From JBDGYW01 sp964518955 (GTDB lineage Bacteria > Gemmatimonadota > Gemmatimonadetes > Gemmatimonadales > GWC2-71-9): DNA of 64,000 nucleotides. The notes beneath the pieces are model-generated. The model was not told where the DNA came from and ran no database searches. It saw only the letters and a list, made by a program, of their open reading frames with translations. The translations under genes and the position numbers were made by a program. Numbering within the stretch: the first letter of the stretch is position 1; every line of letters starts with the position of its first letter. Below, in pieces: positions 8,625 through 17,293 of this stretch. Where the stretch lies: positions 62,001-126,000 of the forward strand of contig CAZFHS010000002.1 of the NCBI GenBank assembly GCA_964518955.1. Direction: 5' to 3'.

Positions 8625-9204
8625 CCTCACCGAAGTGTGGTTCGTGCTTCACGGCCACATGTATCTGGCCAAACACTTCATTCGGTACTTCAGAGTGTTG
8701 GAGGCACCGAAGAGGTTGATAGTTGCACCCGAAGGTCTATCTCGGTCGTATGTGAATCACGAGGAGCGACGGGTTGGTGCGAGTTGGATGACGAAGGAAG
8801 ATCGACTCAATGAGATCAAGGATTACGTCAACTATCTGGACAAACTCTACAATCATCTTTTCGATTCGCTGAATCGTTCTTCGGCGAACGTGCATTTGGT
8901 TGGTTTTTCTCAGGGTGCGGCAACAGCGTGTAGGTGGGCTGCGCAGGGCGAATCACGTATCGACCGACTAACGATATGGGCAGGGCTCGTTCCGCCTGAC
9001 CTGGATCTCGAGATGGCTGGAGACGGGCTGCGGGATGCAAAACTCACCATCGTGCTTGGCAACAGCGACGAGTGGGTGGACTCGGCCGAAGCCGTCGAGC
9101 AGGAAACTCGGCTTCACGAACTCGGCATACTCCACAAGTTCATTCGGTTCGACGGCGGGCACGTGTTGGAGGATGAGTTGCTGTTGAGCGTAGCGGGGGA
9201 TTAA
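8551..9204 (+). CDS. Phospholipase/carboxylesterase-type alpha/beta hydrolase
   Basis: A 217-residue cytoplasmic serine hydrolase of the phospholipase/carboxylesterase group. The nucleophile elbow is Gly-Phe-Ser-Gln-Gly, about residue 119. The His of the triad is in Gly-Gly-His-Val-Leu near residue 205, and a conserved Asp fits the Gly-Asn-Ser-Asp-Glu-Trp segment. Leu-His-Gly-His near residue 33 supplies the oxyanion region. No signal peptide. The ATG at 8551 has AAAGG upstream and lies inside the end of the methyltransferase gene, so translation is probably coupled. The open frame extends upstream to 8497, but that part is unrelated to the family. The natural ester substrate is unknown. Confidence 0.85.
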   Translation: MHPVEHHLSVPRTARYYTLGDFDADLTEVWFVLHGHMYLAKHFIRYFRVLEAPKRLIVAPEGLSRSYVNHEERRVGASWMTKEDRLNEIKDYVNYLDKLYNHLFDSLNRSSANVHLVGFSQGAATACRWAAQGESRIDRLTIWAGLVPPDLDLEMAGDGLRDAKLTIVLGNSDEWVDSAEAVEQETRLHELGILHKFIRFDGGHVLEDELLLSVAGD

Positions 9205-9212
9205 CAGCCGAC

Positions 9213-9229
9213 CATGCCGCATATGCCGC
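9213..9229. repeat. Second copy of CATGCCGCATATGCCGC
   Basis: An exact copy of the 17-mer at 7402-7418, followed by a further partial unit CCATGCCGCC (9230-9239). It lies just after the esterase stop codon. Confidence 0.65.
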
Positions 9230-9383
9230 CCATGCCGCCTACATGCACCCAGGCTTCGCTTTAACGTAAACACGCTCCTAAATTCCAATATTAGTGCAGC
9301 ATGACTCATTAGCTGTCTTTGCGCGATCGGTGTTAGCTCACCGTTCCTGAACGAGACGGATTGATCGTGCGTAGTACTTCATA

Positions 9384-9464
9384 GAGGAGCAGGTGGGAAC
9401 CAAAGGTCTCCCGCCTCGGTATTGTCCTCTGCGGGCAGGCATGAGAGGTGCTCTGAAACACCTC
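9384..9464 (+). other. Structured leader RNA candidate upstream of the MoxR-cluster
   Basis: The 9205-9508 gap holds no convincing gene. Within it, GGTGGGA (9392-9398) pairs with TCCCGCC (9409-9415) with one G-U pair. GAGGA (9384-9388) pairs with TCCTC (9425-9429) around it, and GAGGTG (9445-9450) pairs with CACCTC (9459-9464). Together they form two stem-loops 45 bases before the first gene of the cluster. I find no signature of SRP RNA, 6S RNA, RNase P, tmRNA or a known riboswitch. Confidence 0.35.
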
Positions 9465-9508
9465 GGAGCGCTGGTACGAACGGTAATTGGGGAGATGAAC
9501 AACAGACC

Positions 9509-11797
9509 ATGCTCCAGCGCCTCTTCGAGTTCCTGTTCAAGTACAGGCCGGTCGTTTTCGAACGCGGCGACTTCGCGCTGGGAGCACCATGGCCGGCGTG
9601 GGCCCTCATCACGCTTGCTCTCGTAGCATTGGTTCCAACCATTCTGAGTTACACTCGCGTTCGGGGCAGGTTGGGTGTTGGGGACCGCGGAATATTGATC
9701 GGGATGCGGGTTGTTTTGTTTGCCGTGATCCTATTCTGCTTGTCGCGTCCCATCCTCGTGCTATCTACCGTCGTGCCACAGGAAAACTTTTTGGGCATCC
9801 TATTCGACGACTCACGCAGCATGCAGATTGCCGATGACGGAGAAATCAGTCGCAGCAACTTCCTGTACGATCACTTTGGCCCCGAAGGGAGCGACCTGCT
9901 CACGTCATTGTCGGACCGATTCAAGTTGCGCTTTTTCGGATTCTCGGAAGAAGTGGAGCGAGTCGCGAATCTCGAAGAGCTTTCCTTTTCCGGCACGCGA
10001 TCTCGCCTAGGACCGGCCCTAGAACAGGTGTCGAGTGAGTTGTCCGCTGTGCCACTCGCCGGCTTGGTGGTATTCACCGACGGGGCCGACAATTCTGACG
10101 CACCACTCTCCGAGACGATTCTCCAGCTTCGAGGGCAGGGCGTTCCGGTACATACAGTGGGGCTGGGGCGTGTTCAGTTCGAGCGCGATATCGAAATCAC
10201 CCGCGTAGAGGCACCACGGTTCGTGTTGGAGGGTTCGTCGATAGCCGCAGATGCGATGATAGCGCATTATGGGTTCGGTGGTGAGACCGTAACGCTCAAC
10301 GTCGAGTCCGACGGGAGAATCCTCGGCTCACGAGAAGTAGAGTTGCCGCGCGAAGGTGAGGCAATCACGACGCGGGTTCATTTTCCTGCGGAAGATGCCG
10401 GGCCGCAGGTTTACACCTTCCGGGTGCTGCTGCAGGAGGAAGAACAGGTAGCGGAAAACAACGAGCGCGATGTTCTCATAGATGTGCGTTCCAGGCCGAA
10501 CAGAATTCTCTACATCGAAGGTGAGCCTCGATTTGAGATCGGCAACCTGCGTCGAGCGGTGGCGGAGGATGAGACCGTCGATGTGGTCAACCTAATCATC
10601 ACGGCAGAGAACAAGTATTACCGGCTCGATGTGCGCGACGAAGAAGAGGTGCTAACCGGGTTCCCCACCACTCGGGAGGAACTCTATCAGTACGGAGGGA
10701 TCATCTTGGGCAACGTGGACGCGAGTTACTTCACTCACGAACAGCTGGAGATGATCACAGAGTTCGTGGGCGATCGCGGGGGAGGTTTGTTGGCGCTCGG
10801 TGGAAGGCACGCGTTTGCGGAGGGAGGATACGCAGGTACTCCTATCGACAACGTCTTGCCGGTTGTTCTCGAGATGCCGGTAGACGGGGACATATCTAGC
10901 TCGGTTCATATGGTCAAGGTCGAACTGACTCCGTTCGGCATGTCGCATCCGGTAACGCAGATTGCCGAATCGCCCGAGGACTCCGAAGATCGTTGGCCGG
11001 AGCTGCCGGAACTGTCTACGGTGAATCCGATCTCGGAGGTCAAACCCGGTGCGAGCACGATACTGGCAGGAACAGCTGATGGGCTCGGACGGTTGGTGGT
11101 GATGGCCTCACAGAGGTACGGTCGTGGTTTGTCGGTCGCATTCACCGTTCAAGATTCTTGGCTGTGGCAGATGCATGCCGACATCGCGGCCGACGACCTG
11201 ACGCATGAGACATTCTGGCGCCAGCTACTGCGCTGGCTGGTGAACGCTGCACCTGATCGTGTTACGGCGAGCGTGGATCGAGATCGAGTTGGGCCGCGGG
11301 ATTCGGTTGAGGTGATTGCCGAGGTAGTTGACTCTAGCTACCTGAGCGTGAACAACGCGCACGTGGTGGCAACGGTAACGTCGCCGGCAGGTGAGGACAC
11401 TCAGGTCCCGCTAGAGTGGACTGTCGAACGCGATGGCGAGTACAAGGTTTCATTTCAGCCCGATGAGCAAGGGCTCTACGAAGTTCGTGTTGAGGTCGAG
11501 ACCGATGGCGACTCGACTGAGGTGGCGGCCACTCACGTGCAGGTAGCGGATCCGGTCGAAGAATATTTCGATGCGGAGATGCAGGCGGCGCTTCTTGGGC
11601 GTCTCGCCGAAGAGACTGGTGGGGAATTCTATACCCCCGAGACTGTCGGGTCGCTGCCGGAAGACGTGCGTTTCACGGAGAGCGGCTCCACCGTCTATGA
11701 CGAACTCGATCTCTGGGATATGCCTGTGGTGTTTCTGCTGTTGGTGACGCTCGTTGGGGCTGAGTGGAGCTTTCGACGGTGGCGAGGTCTCGCATGA
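9509..11797 (+). CDS. Membrane protein with vWA and GATase1-like domains
   Basis: A 762-residue inner-membrane protein, first gene of the MoxR-centred cluster. Membrane helices lie near residues 28-47 and 61-84. They are followed by a vWA domain with the metal-site pattern Asp-Asp-Ser-Arg-Ser (100-104) and a Phe-Thr-Asp-Gly-Ala-Asp segment. Next come an Ig-like region, a glutamine-amidotransferase-like domain (about 320-580) containing Ala-Leu-Gly-Gly-Arg-His, a second Ig-like region and a C-terminal helix near 733-755. The ATG at 9509 is chosen because membrane topology starts there. The only purine-rich site, GGGGAG, is unusually far upstream (about 15 bases). The upstream in-frame segment to 9422 looks non-coding. 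It overlaps the next gene by ATGA. Confidence 0.85.
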   Translation: MLQRLFEFLFKYRPVVFERGDFALGAPWPAWALITLALVALVPTILSYTRVRGRLGVGDRGILIGMRVVLFAVILFCLSRPILVLSTVVPQENFLGILFDDSRSMQIADDGEISRSNFLYDHFGPEGSDLLTSLSDRFKLRFFGFSEEVERVANLEELSFSGTRSRLGPALEQVSSELSAVPLAGLVVFTDGADNSDAPLSETILQLRGQGVPVHTVGLGRVQFERDIEITRVEAPRFVLEGSSIAADAMIAHYGFGGETVTLNVESDGRILGSREVELPREGEAITTRVHFPAEDAGPQVYTFRVLLQEEEQVAENNERDVLIDVRSRPNRILYIEGEPRFEIGNLRRAVAEDETVDVVNLIITAENKYYRLDVRDEEEVLTGFPTTREELYQYGGIILGNVDASYFTHEQLEMITEFVGDRGGGLLALGGRHAFAEGGYAGTPIDNVLPVVLEMPVDGDISSSVHMVKVELTPFGMSHPVTQIAESPEDSEDRWPELPELSTVNPISEVKPGASTILAGTADGLGRLVVMASQRYGRGLSVAFTVQDSWLWQMHADIAADDLTHETFWRQLLRWLVNAAPDRVTASVDRDRVGPRDSVEVIAEVVDSSYLSVNNAHVVATVTSPAGEDTQVPLEWTVERDGEYKVSFQPDEQGLYEVRVEVETDGDSTEVAATHVQVADPVEEYFDAEMQAALLGRLAEETGGEFYTPETVGSLPEDVRFTESGSTVYDELDLWDMPVVFLLLVTLVGAEWSFRRWRGLA

Positions 11798-12792
11798 GGT
11801 TGATTTCTGCCGCTCTGCTCTCTCTGCTTCTCTGCCTACCCCAGGCGCAGGTGCAGGCGCAGACACACCTTGTAATCATCAGCGGTCTCGGCGGCGACGA
11901 ACCGCATCGCGAGAAATTCTATAGCTGGGCCAAGGCGATGATGGATGCCGCGAGCGATCGGTACGGAATTTCAGACAGCAACGTGGTGTATCTCGCCGAG
12001 CGCGTGGAGCGAGACCCTGAGGGCATCGATGGCAGATCGACGAAGGAAAACATCGAAAATGTGCTTCGCGATCTTGCTCGAAGAGCACGTGCAACTGATG
12101 GGGTGCTCATACTCCTGATAGGGCACGGGAGTTATCAGGGAGAAGAATCCAGGTTTTCTCTGCCAGGGCCCGACATGACTCCGCAAGATTTTGCGACGGC
12201 GCTCAGCTGGTTCCCCACACAGTCGGTTGCTTTCGTCAACACGACAAGTGCGAGCGGAGATTTCGTAGAAGCACTGTCTGGCGACCGTCGTACGATAATC
12301 GTCGCCACACGATCTCCGTTCGAACGCAACGAAACTTTGTTCTGCCGCTTCTTCGTGGAAGCCTTTTCCGAAGACGTTGCCGACGTAGACCATGATGAGC
12401 GTCTTTCCCTGCTCGAAGCATTTGAATACGCGCGACAAGAGGTGTCACGCTTCTACGAGAGCGAGAACCGGTTGCTCACAGAGCACGCAGTGCTCGACGA
12501 CAACGGAGATGGTGAAGGCAGCGGTGAGCCGGACCCGGAATCATCTGACGGTAGAGTGGCTGCGTCGTTTCTTTTCGATTCCCGTGCCGCGGTCGTGGTT
12601 GAACTTGCCGCCGAAGATCCCGAGTTGAGGGCACTGTATCAACGGCAGCGAGTCTACCAGGACTCACTTGCCTTGGTCCGCACTCTCAGAGACGAGCTGG
12701 AGACCGAGACCTACGAGGAGATCCTCGAACGGCTGTTGATCAGCTTGGCGGAGATCGCCCGATCGATTCGCGAACGCGGCGGGGGTGGTTGA
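11794..12792 (+). CDS. Secreted caspase/legumain-fold (C13-like) protein lacking the catalytic cysteine
   Basis: A 332-residue protein with a signal peptide ending near residue 23. Residues 24-190 follow the caspase-haemoglobinase pattern: a strand with Val-Ile-Ile-Ser-Gly, then hydrophobic Leu-Ile-Leu-Leu-Ile-Gly-His-Gly (His111), and about 40 residues later the strand that normally ends in Asp-x-Cys-x-Ser-Gly. Here that site reads Asn-Thr-Thr-Ser-Ala-Ser-Gly, so Ser152 stands where the nucleophilic Cys is expected. It is either a pseudo-enzyme or a serine variant. The C-terminal 70 residues are helical and charged. ATG 11794 has GGCGAGG six bases upstream and overlaps the previous stop (ATGA). 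The stop overlaps the next start (TGATG), so it is embedded in the cluster. Confidence 0.75.
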   Translation: MRLISAALLSLLLCLPQAQVQAQTHLVIISGLGGDEPHREKFYSWAKAMMDAASDRYGISDSNVVYLAERVERDPEGIDGRSTKENIENVLRDLARRARATDGVLILLIGHGSYQGEESRFSLPGPDMTPQDFATALSWFPTQSVAFVNTTSASGDFVEALSGDRRTIIVATRSPFERNETLFCRFFVEAFSEDVADVDHDERLSLLEAFEYARQEVSRFYESENRLLTEHAVLDDNGDGEGSGEPDPESSDGRVAASFLFDSRAAVVVELAAEDPELRALYQRQRVYQDSLALVRTLRDELETETYEEILERLLISLAEIARSIRERGGGG

Positions 12793-15440
12793 TGAAGAAC
12801 CATATCCTGTGGATGGTCGCGGTCGTGGGGCTCACTGTCTGGGCACCAGAACCGATACATGGCGTTCAACAACTCGAGGCGGCTCAAACCGCCTTCAGAA
12901 CCGGTCGCTATGAAGATGCCATCGACCTCTACAGAAGGGCGGCGCGAAGAGATGCCTCTTCAGTAGATGCCTCTCGTGGCCTCGTGGCGGCGCTCCGGGA
13001 GATCGGCAGGTATGGTGATGCTGTTGAAGCGGCCGAGTACTTCGCCCGTGCGAACGAAGGCTCAGTGCAGCTGGACAACTCGCTCGGCGAGCTCCTCTAT
13101 CTGACGGGCGATCGTGCGGGCGCGCACAGAGCTTTCCGCCGGGCCGCCACCGCGGCATCCGATAGCCTCTCGGCTCGGTTGAATCTCGCTGTGTTGCTGT
13201 ACGAGCGTGGCGAAGCGGATTCGGCGTTCGAGATGTTCGACGGCTTCATCGATGTCTACAACCGAAGCGGTGGGCTGTCGTCGCGGCAACTCACCGCTGT
13301 CGCCAATGCCGTGAGACGCCTGGGCGTTCGCGACCCACTACTGTCGCGAGATGCTCTCCGCGCGTACGATGAGGCAATCGCTGCCGACCCCGGCAACCTG
13401 AAACCAAGGGTTCAGGTGGGCGAACTGTTCCTCGAGCGTTATGGTGGCACCGATGCGGCCGTGGCATTCGACGACGTTCTGCAGCTGAACCCCAACCATC
13501 CAGGTGCACTCCTCGGACAGGCACGAACCGCTCATTTCAACGGTGAGTCGGGTGCGATGGACCTGGCCATTCAGAGTCTCGATGTCAACGACAACTTTGT
13601 ACCGGCCCGCGTGTTCCTGGCAACACTCTACCTCCAACTCGAGAATTACGAACGCGCTAACGAGGAAGTGGAAAAGGCGCTCGACGTGAATCCGTCATCG
13701 CTCGAGGCGCTGTCGGTCAAAGCGGCAGTCCAGTATCTGAGAGGCGACCAAGCAGGGTTTGCCGAATCCCGGCGCCAGGTTCTATCGCTCAACCCCCGCC
13801 ACGCCGGTTTCTATACTACGCTGGCTGAGGTTAGCGCCCGCAACCGACTGTACGAACAGGCGTCCAGATTCGCGCGTATGGCTACGGAGATCGATTCAAT
13901 GAGTTGGCGCGGTTATGCGCTGCTTGGCATGAACGAGCTTCGCAACGCGCGTATGCGAGAGGGCAGGGAGAGTCTCGAGATCGCATTCGAGGGCGATCCG
14001 TATGATGTGTGGACCAAGAACACGCTCGATCTTTTGGACACTCTCGAACAGTACCCCGAGGTTCGTTCGCCACGGTTTCGTTTCTACGTCGACGGCAGCG
14101 AATCTGAATTGCTCGGGCTCTATCTGAGCGAGATTGCAGAGGAGGCATACGACCGACTATCGGCGAAGTACGGGTACGAGCCTCCCACCCCCATCAGAGT
14201 AGAGGTGTTTCCACACGAGGCCGATTTCTCGGTTCGCACATTTGGACTCGTCGGTCTTCGCGCGCTGGGTGTGAGTTTCGGACCCGTGGTCGCGATAATC
14301 TCTCCCTCTTCGAAGGACGAAGGGTATTTCAACTGGGGTTCGACACTTTGGCACGAGCTCGCACACACTTTTCACATGGGCGTGAGTCGGTTCAGAGTAC
14401 CGCGCTGGTTCACTGAAGGGTTGTCGGTACTCGAGGAACGCAGAGCGAGGCCCGGCTGGGGTGACGACGTGAATCCCGGATTCCTTGCCGCGTACGTTCA
14501 GGGAAGGCTGCATGAGGTTTCTAAGCTGAACAACGGATTCACCCGCCCGGAGTACCCGGAGCAACTTGGCTACTCATACTATCAGGCGTCACTGGTGTGC
14601 GAACTCATCGAACGAGATTACGGTTTCCAGTCGCTCGTAGAATTCCTGCGCGGATACGGGGCCGGCTCCTCGAGCGAAGAACTGTTTCTCTCTGTTTTGG
14701 GCACGAGCGTCGAGAATTTCAACGATACGTTCGACACCTATCTACAGGAGCGCTTTGCCGGCCCGCTTGCGGCGCTGCAGTTTCGGTCGGCCGGCGACTC
14801 TACTGCCAGACCTTCGCGCGAGCGCTTTGTCGAGAGAGCACGCTCCAACCCCGACGATTATCTGGCTCAGCTGGCAGTTGGGACGATGAAGTTCCGCGAT
14901 GGAGATCGAGAGGGTGCGCTCACTCATCTGGAGCGCGCAAAGTCACTCTTTCCCGAGTACGCCGGAGAGGGAAGTCCTCACTGGTACTTGGCACAGATTT
15001 ATGAAGAGCGTGGTGAGGTGGAGAGGGCTGCATCTGAGCTCCGTGCATTGACGGCTATCGACGAACGACACTATGCCGCTCGCGTGCAGCTTGCAGAGCT
15101 GTTTTTGGAGCGTGCCGACACAAGCGAAGCGGCGTCGGCGTTGGAAGAAGTTCTGTACATCAATCCGATGAACATGGAGTTGCATTCACGTCTGGCCGAG
15201 CTGCTTGCCGCTGATGAACGCTGGCGAGAGGCGATACGAGAGCGGAGCGCGGTGATTGCGCTCGATCCGGTGGATGATGCGGAGGCACTATATCAACTCG
15301 CGAAGACGTACTTCGATGCAGGTGATCTGGAAAACGCGCGACGCAGTGTAATAAGAGCGCTCGAAGACGCACCAAATTTCCAGCAGGCGCAGGAGCTGTT
15401 GCTCGAGATCCATGCCCGAAGAGGGCAGGTGAGGTACTGA
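12792..15440 (+). CDS. TPR protein with a gluzincin (HExxH) metalloprotease domain
   Basis: An 882-residue exported protein. After a signal peptide (about 1-25) come tetratricopeptide repeats (about 28-410), a peptidase-MA-like domain (about 420-660) and more TPRs (about 685-875). The zinc motif is His-Glu-Leu-Ala-His at residues 521-525, with the third-ligand candidate in Trp-Phe-Thr-Glu-Gly-Leu-Ser about 20 residues on. This spacing is typical of gluzincins. A metalloprotease held between protein-binding repeats suggests processing or quality control of periplasmic proteins, perhaps those presented by its neighbours. The start overlaps the preceding stop as TGATG. Substrates are not known. 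Confidence 0.85.
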   Translation: MKNHILWMVAVVGLTVWAPEPIHGVQQLEAAQTAFRTGRYEDAIDLYRRAARRDASSVDASRGLVAALREIGRYGDAVEAAEYFARANEGSVQLDNSLGELLYLTGDRAGAHRAFRRAATAASDSLSARLNLAVLLYERGEADSAFEMFDGFIDVYNRSGGLSSRQLTAVANAVRRLGVRDPLLSRDALRAYDEAIAADPGNLKPRVQVGELFLERYGGTDAAVAFDDVLQLNPNHPGALLGQARTAHFNGESGAMDLAIQSLDVNDNFVPARVFLATLYLQLENYERANEEVEKALDVNPSSLEALSVKAAVQYLRGDQAGFAESRRQVLSLNPRHAGFYTTLAEVSARNRLYEQASRFARMATEIDSMSWRGYALLGMNELRNARMREGRESLEIAFEGDPYDVWTKNTLDLLDTLEQYPEVRSPRFRFYVDGSESELLGLYLSEIAEEAYDRLSAKYGYEPPTPIRVEVFPHEADFSVRTFGLVGLRALGVSFGPVVAIISPSSKDEGYFNWGSTLWHELAHTFHMGVSRFRVPRWFTEGLSVLEERRARPGWGDDVNPGFLAAYVQGRLHEVSKLNNGFTRPEYPEQLGYSYYQASLVCELIERDYGFQSLVEFLRGYGAGSSSEELFLSVLGTSVENFNDTFDTYLQERFAGPLAALQFRSAGDSTARPSRERFVERARSNPDDYLAQLAVGTMKFRDGDREGALTHLERAKSLFPEYAGEGSPHWYLAQIYEERGEVERAASELRALTAIDERHYAARVQLAELFLERADTSEAASALEEVLYINPMNMELHSRLAELLAADERWREAIRERSAVIALDPVDDAEALYQLAKTYFDAGDLENARRSVIRALEDAPNFQQAQELLLEIHARRGQVRY

Positions 15441-15441
15441 T

Positions 15442-16254
15442 ATGCCTATGGTATGGCGAATTACGTTGCTCGCAGTCGTGTTGGCAGTGACTGCTGCAGA
15501 GGTTACGGAGGCGCAGAGGTTTGGCGGCAGGGGGCGCGGCCGCGGCGGGTCGATGTACTGGAACGATGGTGACGATTACACCATTTACAACGTGCCGTAC
15601 GATGGACGGTTCACGTTTGTGAGATTGAGTTTTTCTCCGGGATCAGGTGGCAATTGGTGGGGGAGGAGAGGCGGACAACTTTGGTGGGACCACGACTGGC
15701 CGACCGCCGAGCGCAACCTGATGCAGTTGGTGCGCGAGCTGACATCGATTGGACCGTATTTGGATGGAAGCCAGATTCTCGCAGCCGACGACCCCGAGCT
15801 ACACAAGTATCCTGTGGCCTATGTCTCGGAACCCGGCTACTGGACGGTCAATGAAGCCGAGGCTGAAGGGCTACGGAACTACCTGCTAAAGGGTAGATTC
15901 CTCATTTTCGATGATTTCTCGGGACCATACGAATTTTCGAACCTTCGGCAGTGTATGGCGCAGGTGCTGCCAGACGCTCGCATCGTGCCCTTGGATGCCA
16001 CTCATCCGGTCTTCCACTCGTTTTTCGCACTCGATACTCTCGATTTTCGTCATCCCTACGAGGGTACGCCTTCGGAGTTCTGGGGCATTCACGAAGACAA
16101 CGACCCAGAGAAACGGCTGATGGCAATCATCAACTACAACAACGACATCGGTGAGCTTTGGGAGTTCTCGGCAACGGGGTGGTTCCCGGTTCCGCTCACC
16201 AACGAAGCATACAAGTTGGGAATCAACTACATCGTCTACGCGATGACGCACTGA
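15442..16254 (+). CDS. DUF4159-domain exported protein
   Basis: A 270-residue protein with a signal peptide ending at Glu-Ala-Gln (near residue 25), a short Gly/Arg-rich linker, and a DUF4159 domain over the rest. DUF4159 is a family without known activity, related in fold to the GATase-like domains found in vWA membrane proteins. Family-like features are Trp-Trp-Asp-His-Asp-Trp-Pro near residue 86, Leu-Ile-Phe-Asp-Asp-Phe near 154 and Gly-Ile-Asn-Tyr-Ile-Val-Tyr at the C-terminus. It starts one base after the metalloprotease stop, and moxR starts 10 bases after its own stop. DUF4159 genes next to moxR and DUF58 genes are a recurring arrangement in several phyla. Confidence 0.85.
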   Translation: MPMVWRITLLAVVLAVTAAEVTEAQRFGGRGRGRGGSMYWNDGDDYTIYNVPYDGRFTFVRLSFSPGSGGNWWGRRGGQLWWDHDWPTAERNLMQLVRELTSIGPYLDGSQILAADDPELHKYPVAYVSEPGYWTVNEAEAEGLRNYLLKGRFLIFDDFSGPYEFSNLRQCMAQVLPDARIVPLDATHPVFHSFFALDTLDFRHPYEGTPSEFWGIHEDNDPEKRLMAIINYNNDIGELWEFSATGWFPVPLTNEAYKLGINYIVYAMTH

Positions 16255-16264
16255 TAGGAGCATC

Positions 16265-17293
16265 ATGACAACTTCGCCCGCAGTATTGGAAGCGGCAGAT
16301 GACATTGAACTTGCGGATCGCCTGAGGGCGGGACGCGAGCGTATGCTGGAAGAGGTTCGGAAACTCATTGTCGGACAGGATGATGTCATAGAGCAGGTTT
16401 TGCTTTCGCTGCTGGTCGGAGGCAACAGCCTCATAGTCGGAGTCCCAGGGTTGGCGAAAACCCTCTTGATCCACACGGTAGCCCAAGTGTTGGATCTGAA
16501 GTTTTCGAGGATTCAATTCACGCCCGACCTCATGCCCTCCGACATCACCGGAACCGATCTCGTCCAGGAGGATGCGGACACAGGCAAACGTCAAATGGTA
16601 TTTCTACCGGGCCCGATATTCGCCAACATCGTACTGGCCGACGAGATCAACCGTACGCCTCCCAAGACTCAGGCTGCGCTTCTGGAAGCCATGCAGGAAC
16701 ATCGCGTAACGGTTCAAGGGCGTACCTACGAGCTCGAAGAGCCGTTCTTTGTTTTTGCCACACAGAACCCGATAGAGCTGGAGGGAACATATCCCCTTCC
16801 CGAAGCCCAGCTCGACCGCTTCATGTTCCACATCGTCATGGACTATCTACCGGTCGACGAGGAGATGGAGGTGGTGCGCACGACCACGGCCATCCAAGCG
16901 CCGGTTTTCGAACACGCAGTGACCGGGAAAGACATTGTGGCGTTCCAGGAGTTGGTGAGAAAGGTGCCTGTATCCGAACCCGTGCTGCGGTATGCGGTCG
17001 ACCTGGCGAGAACGAGCCGTCCGAGTGAGAACGGCTCGCCCGACTTCATCAAGAAGTGGGTCGCCTATGGAGCGAGTGTTCGTGCTGCCCAATACCTGAT
17101 ACTCGGGGCCAAAGCACGGGCGCTGATGAGCGGCAACTATCACGTGAATTTCGAGGACGTTCGCGCGCTTGCGCATCCCGTACTCCGTCACCGAATTCTG
17201 CTCAACTTCCACGCTGAATCGGAACAGAAGACGACGGACCAGCTGATCGACATGTTGCTAGACGCAGTTCCTACACCGAAGTCGGGAATGTGA
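16265..17293 (+). CDS. MoxR-family AAA+ ATPase
   Basis: A 342-residue cytoplasmic AAA+ ATPase of the MoxR type, thought to act as a chaperone that inserts metal ions or remodels vWA-domain partner proteins. The Walker A is Gly-Val-Pro-Gly-Leu-Ala-Lys-Thr (59-66), with the family's Ala before Lys. The Walker B is Leu-Ala-Asp-Glu-Ile-Asn-Arg. Sensor 1 is Ala-Thr-Gln-Asn-Pro, and the Tyr-Pro-Leu-Pro-Glu-Ala-Gln-Leu-Asp-Arg-Phe segment is diagnostic. Length is normal. AGGAG lies four bases before the ATG. Its vWA-type partners are the adjacent DUF58 and BatA-like proteins, and the DUF58 start overlaps its stop (GTGA). Confidence 0.95.
   Translation: MTTSPAVLEAADDIELADRLRAGRERMLEEVRKLIVGQDDVIEQVLLSLLVGGNSLIVGVPGLAKTLLIHTVAQVLDLKFSRIQFTPDLMPSDITGTDLVQEDADTGKRQMVFLPGPIFANIVLADEINRTPPKTQAALLEAMQEHRVTVQGRTYELEEPFFVFATQNPIELEGTYPLPEAQLDRFMFHIVMDYLPVDEEMEVVRTTTAIQAPVFEHAVTGKDIVAFQELVRKVPVSEPVLRYAVDLARTSRPSENGSPDFIKKWVAYGASVRAAQYLILGAKARALMSGNYHVNFEDVRALAHPVLRHRILLNFHAESEQKTTDQLIDMLLDAVPTPKSGM

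Noticed and set aside
9384..9464. Assignment of the structured leader to SRP RNA, 6S RNA, RNase P or tmRNA
   Set aside because: None of their conserved sequence blocks is present, so only a generic structured region is reported.
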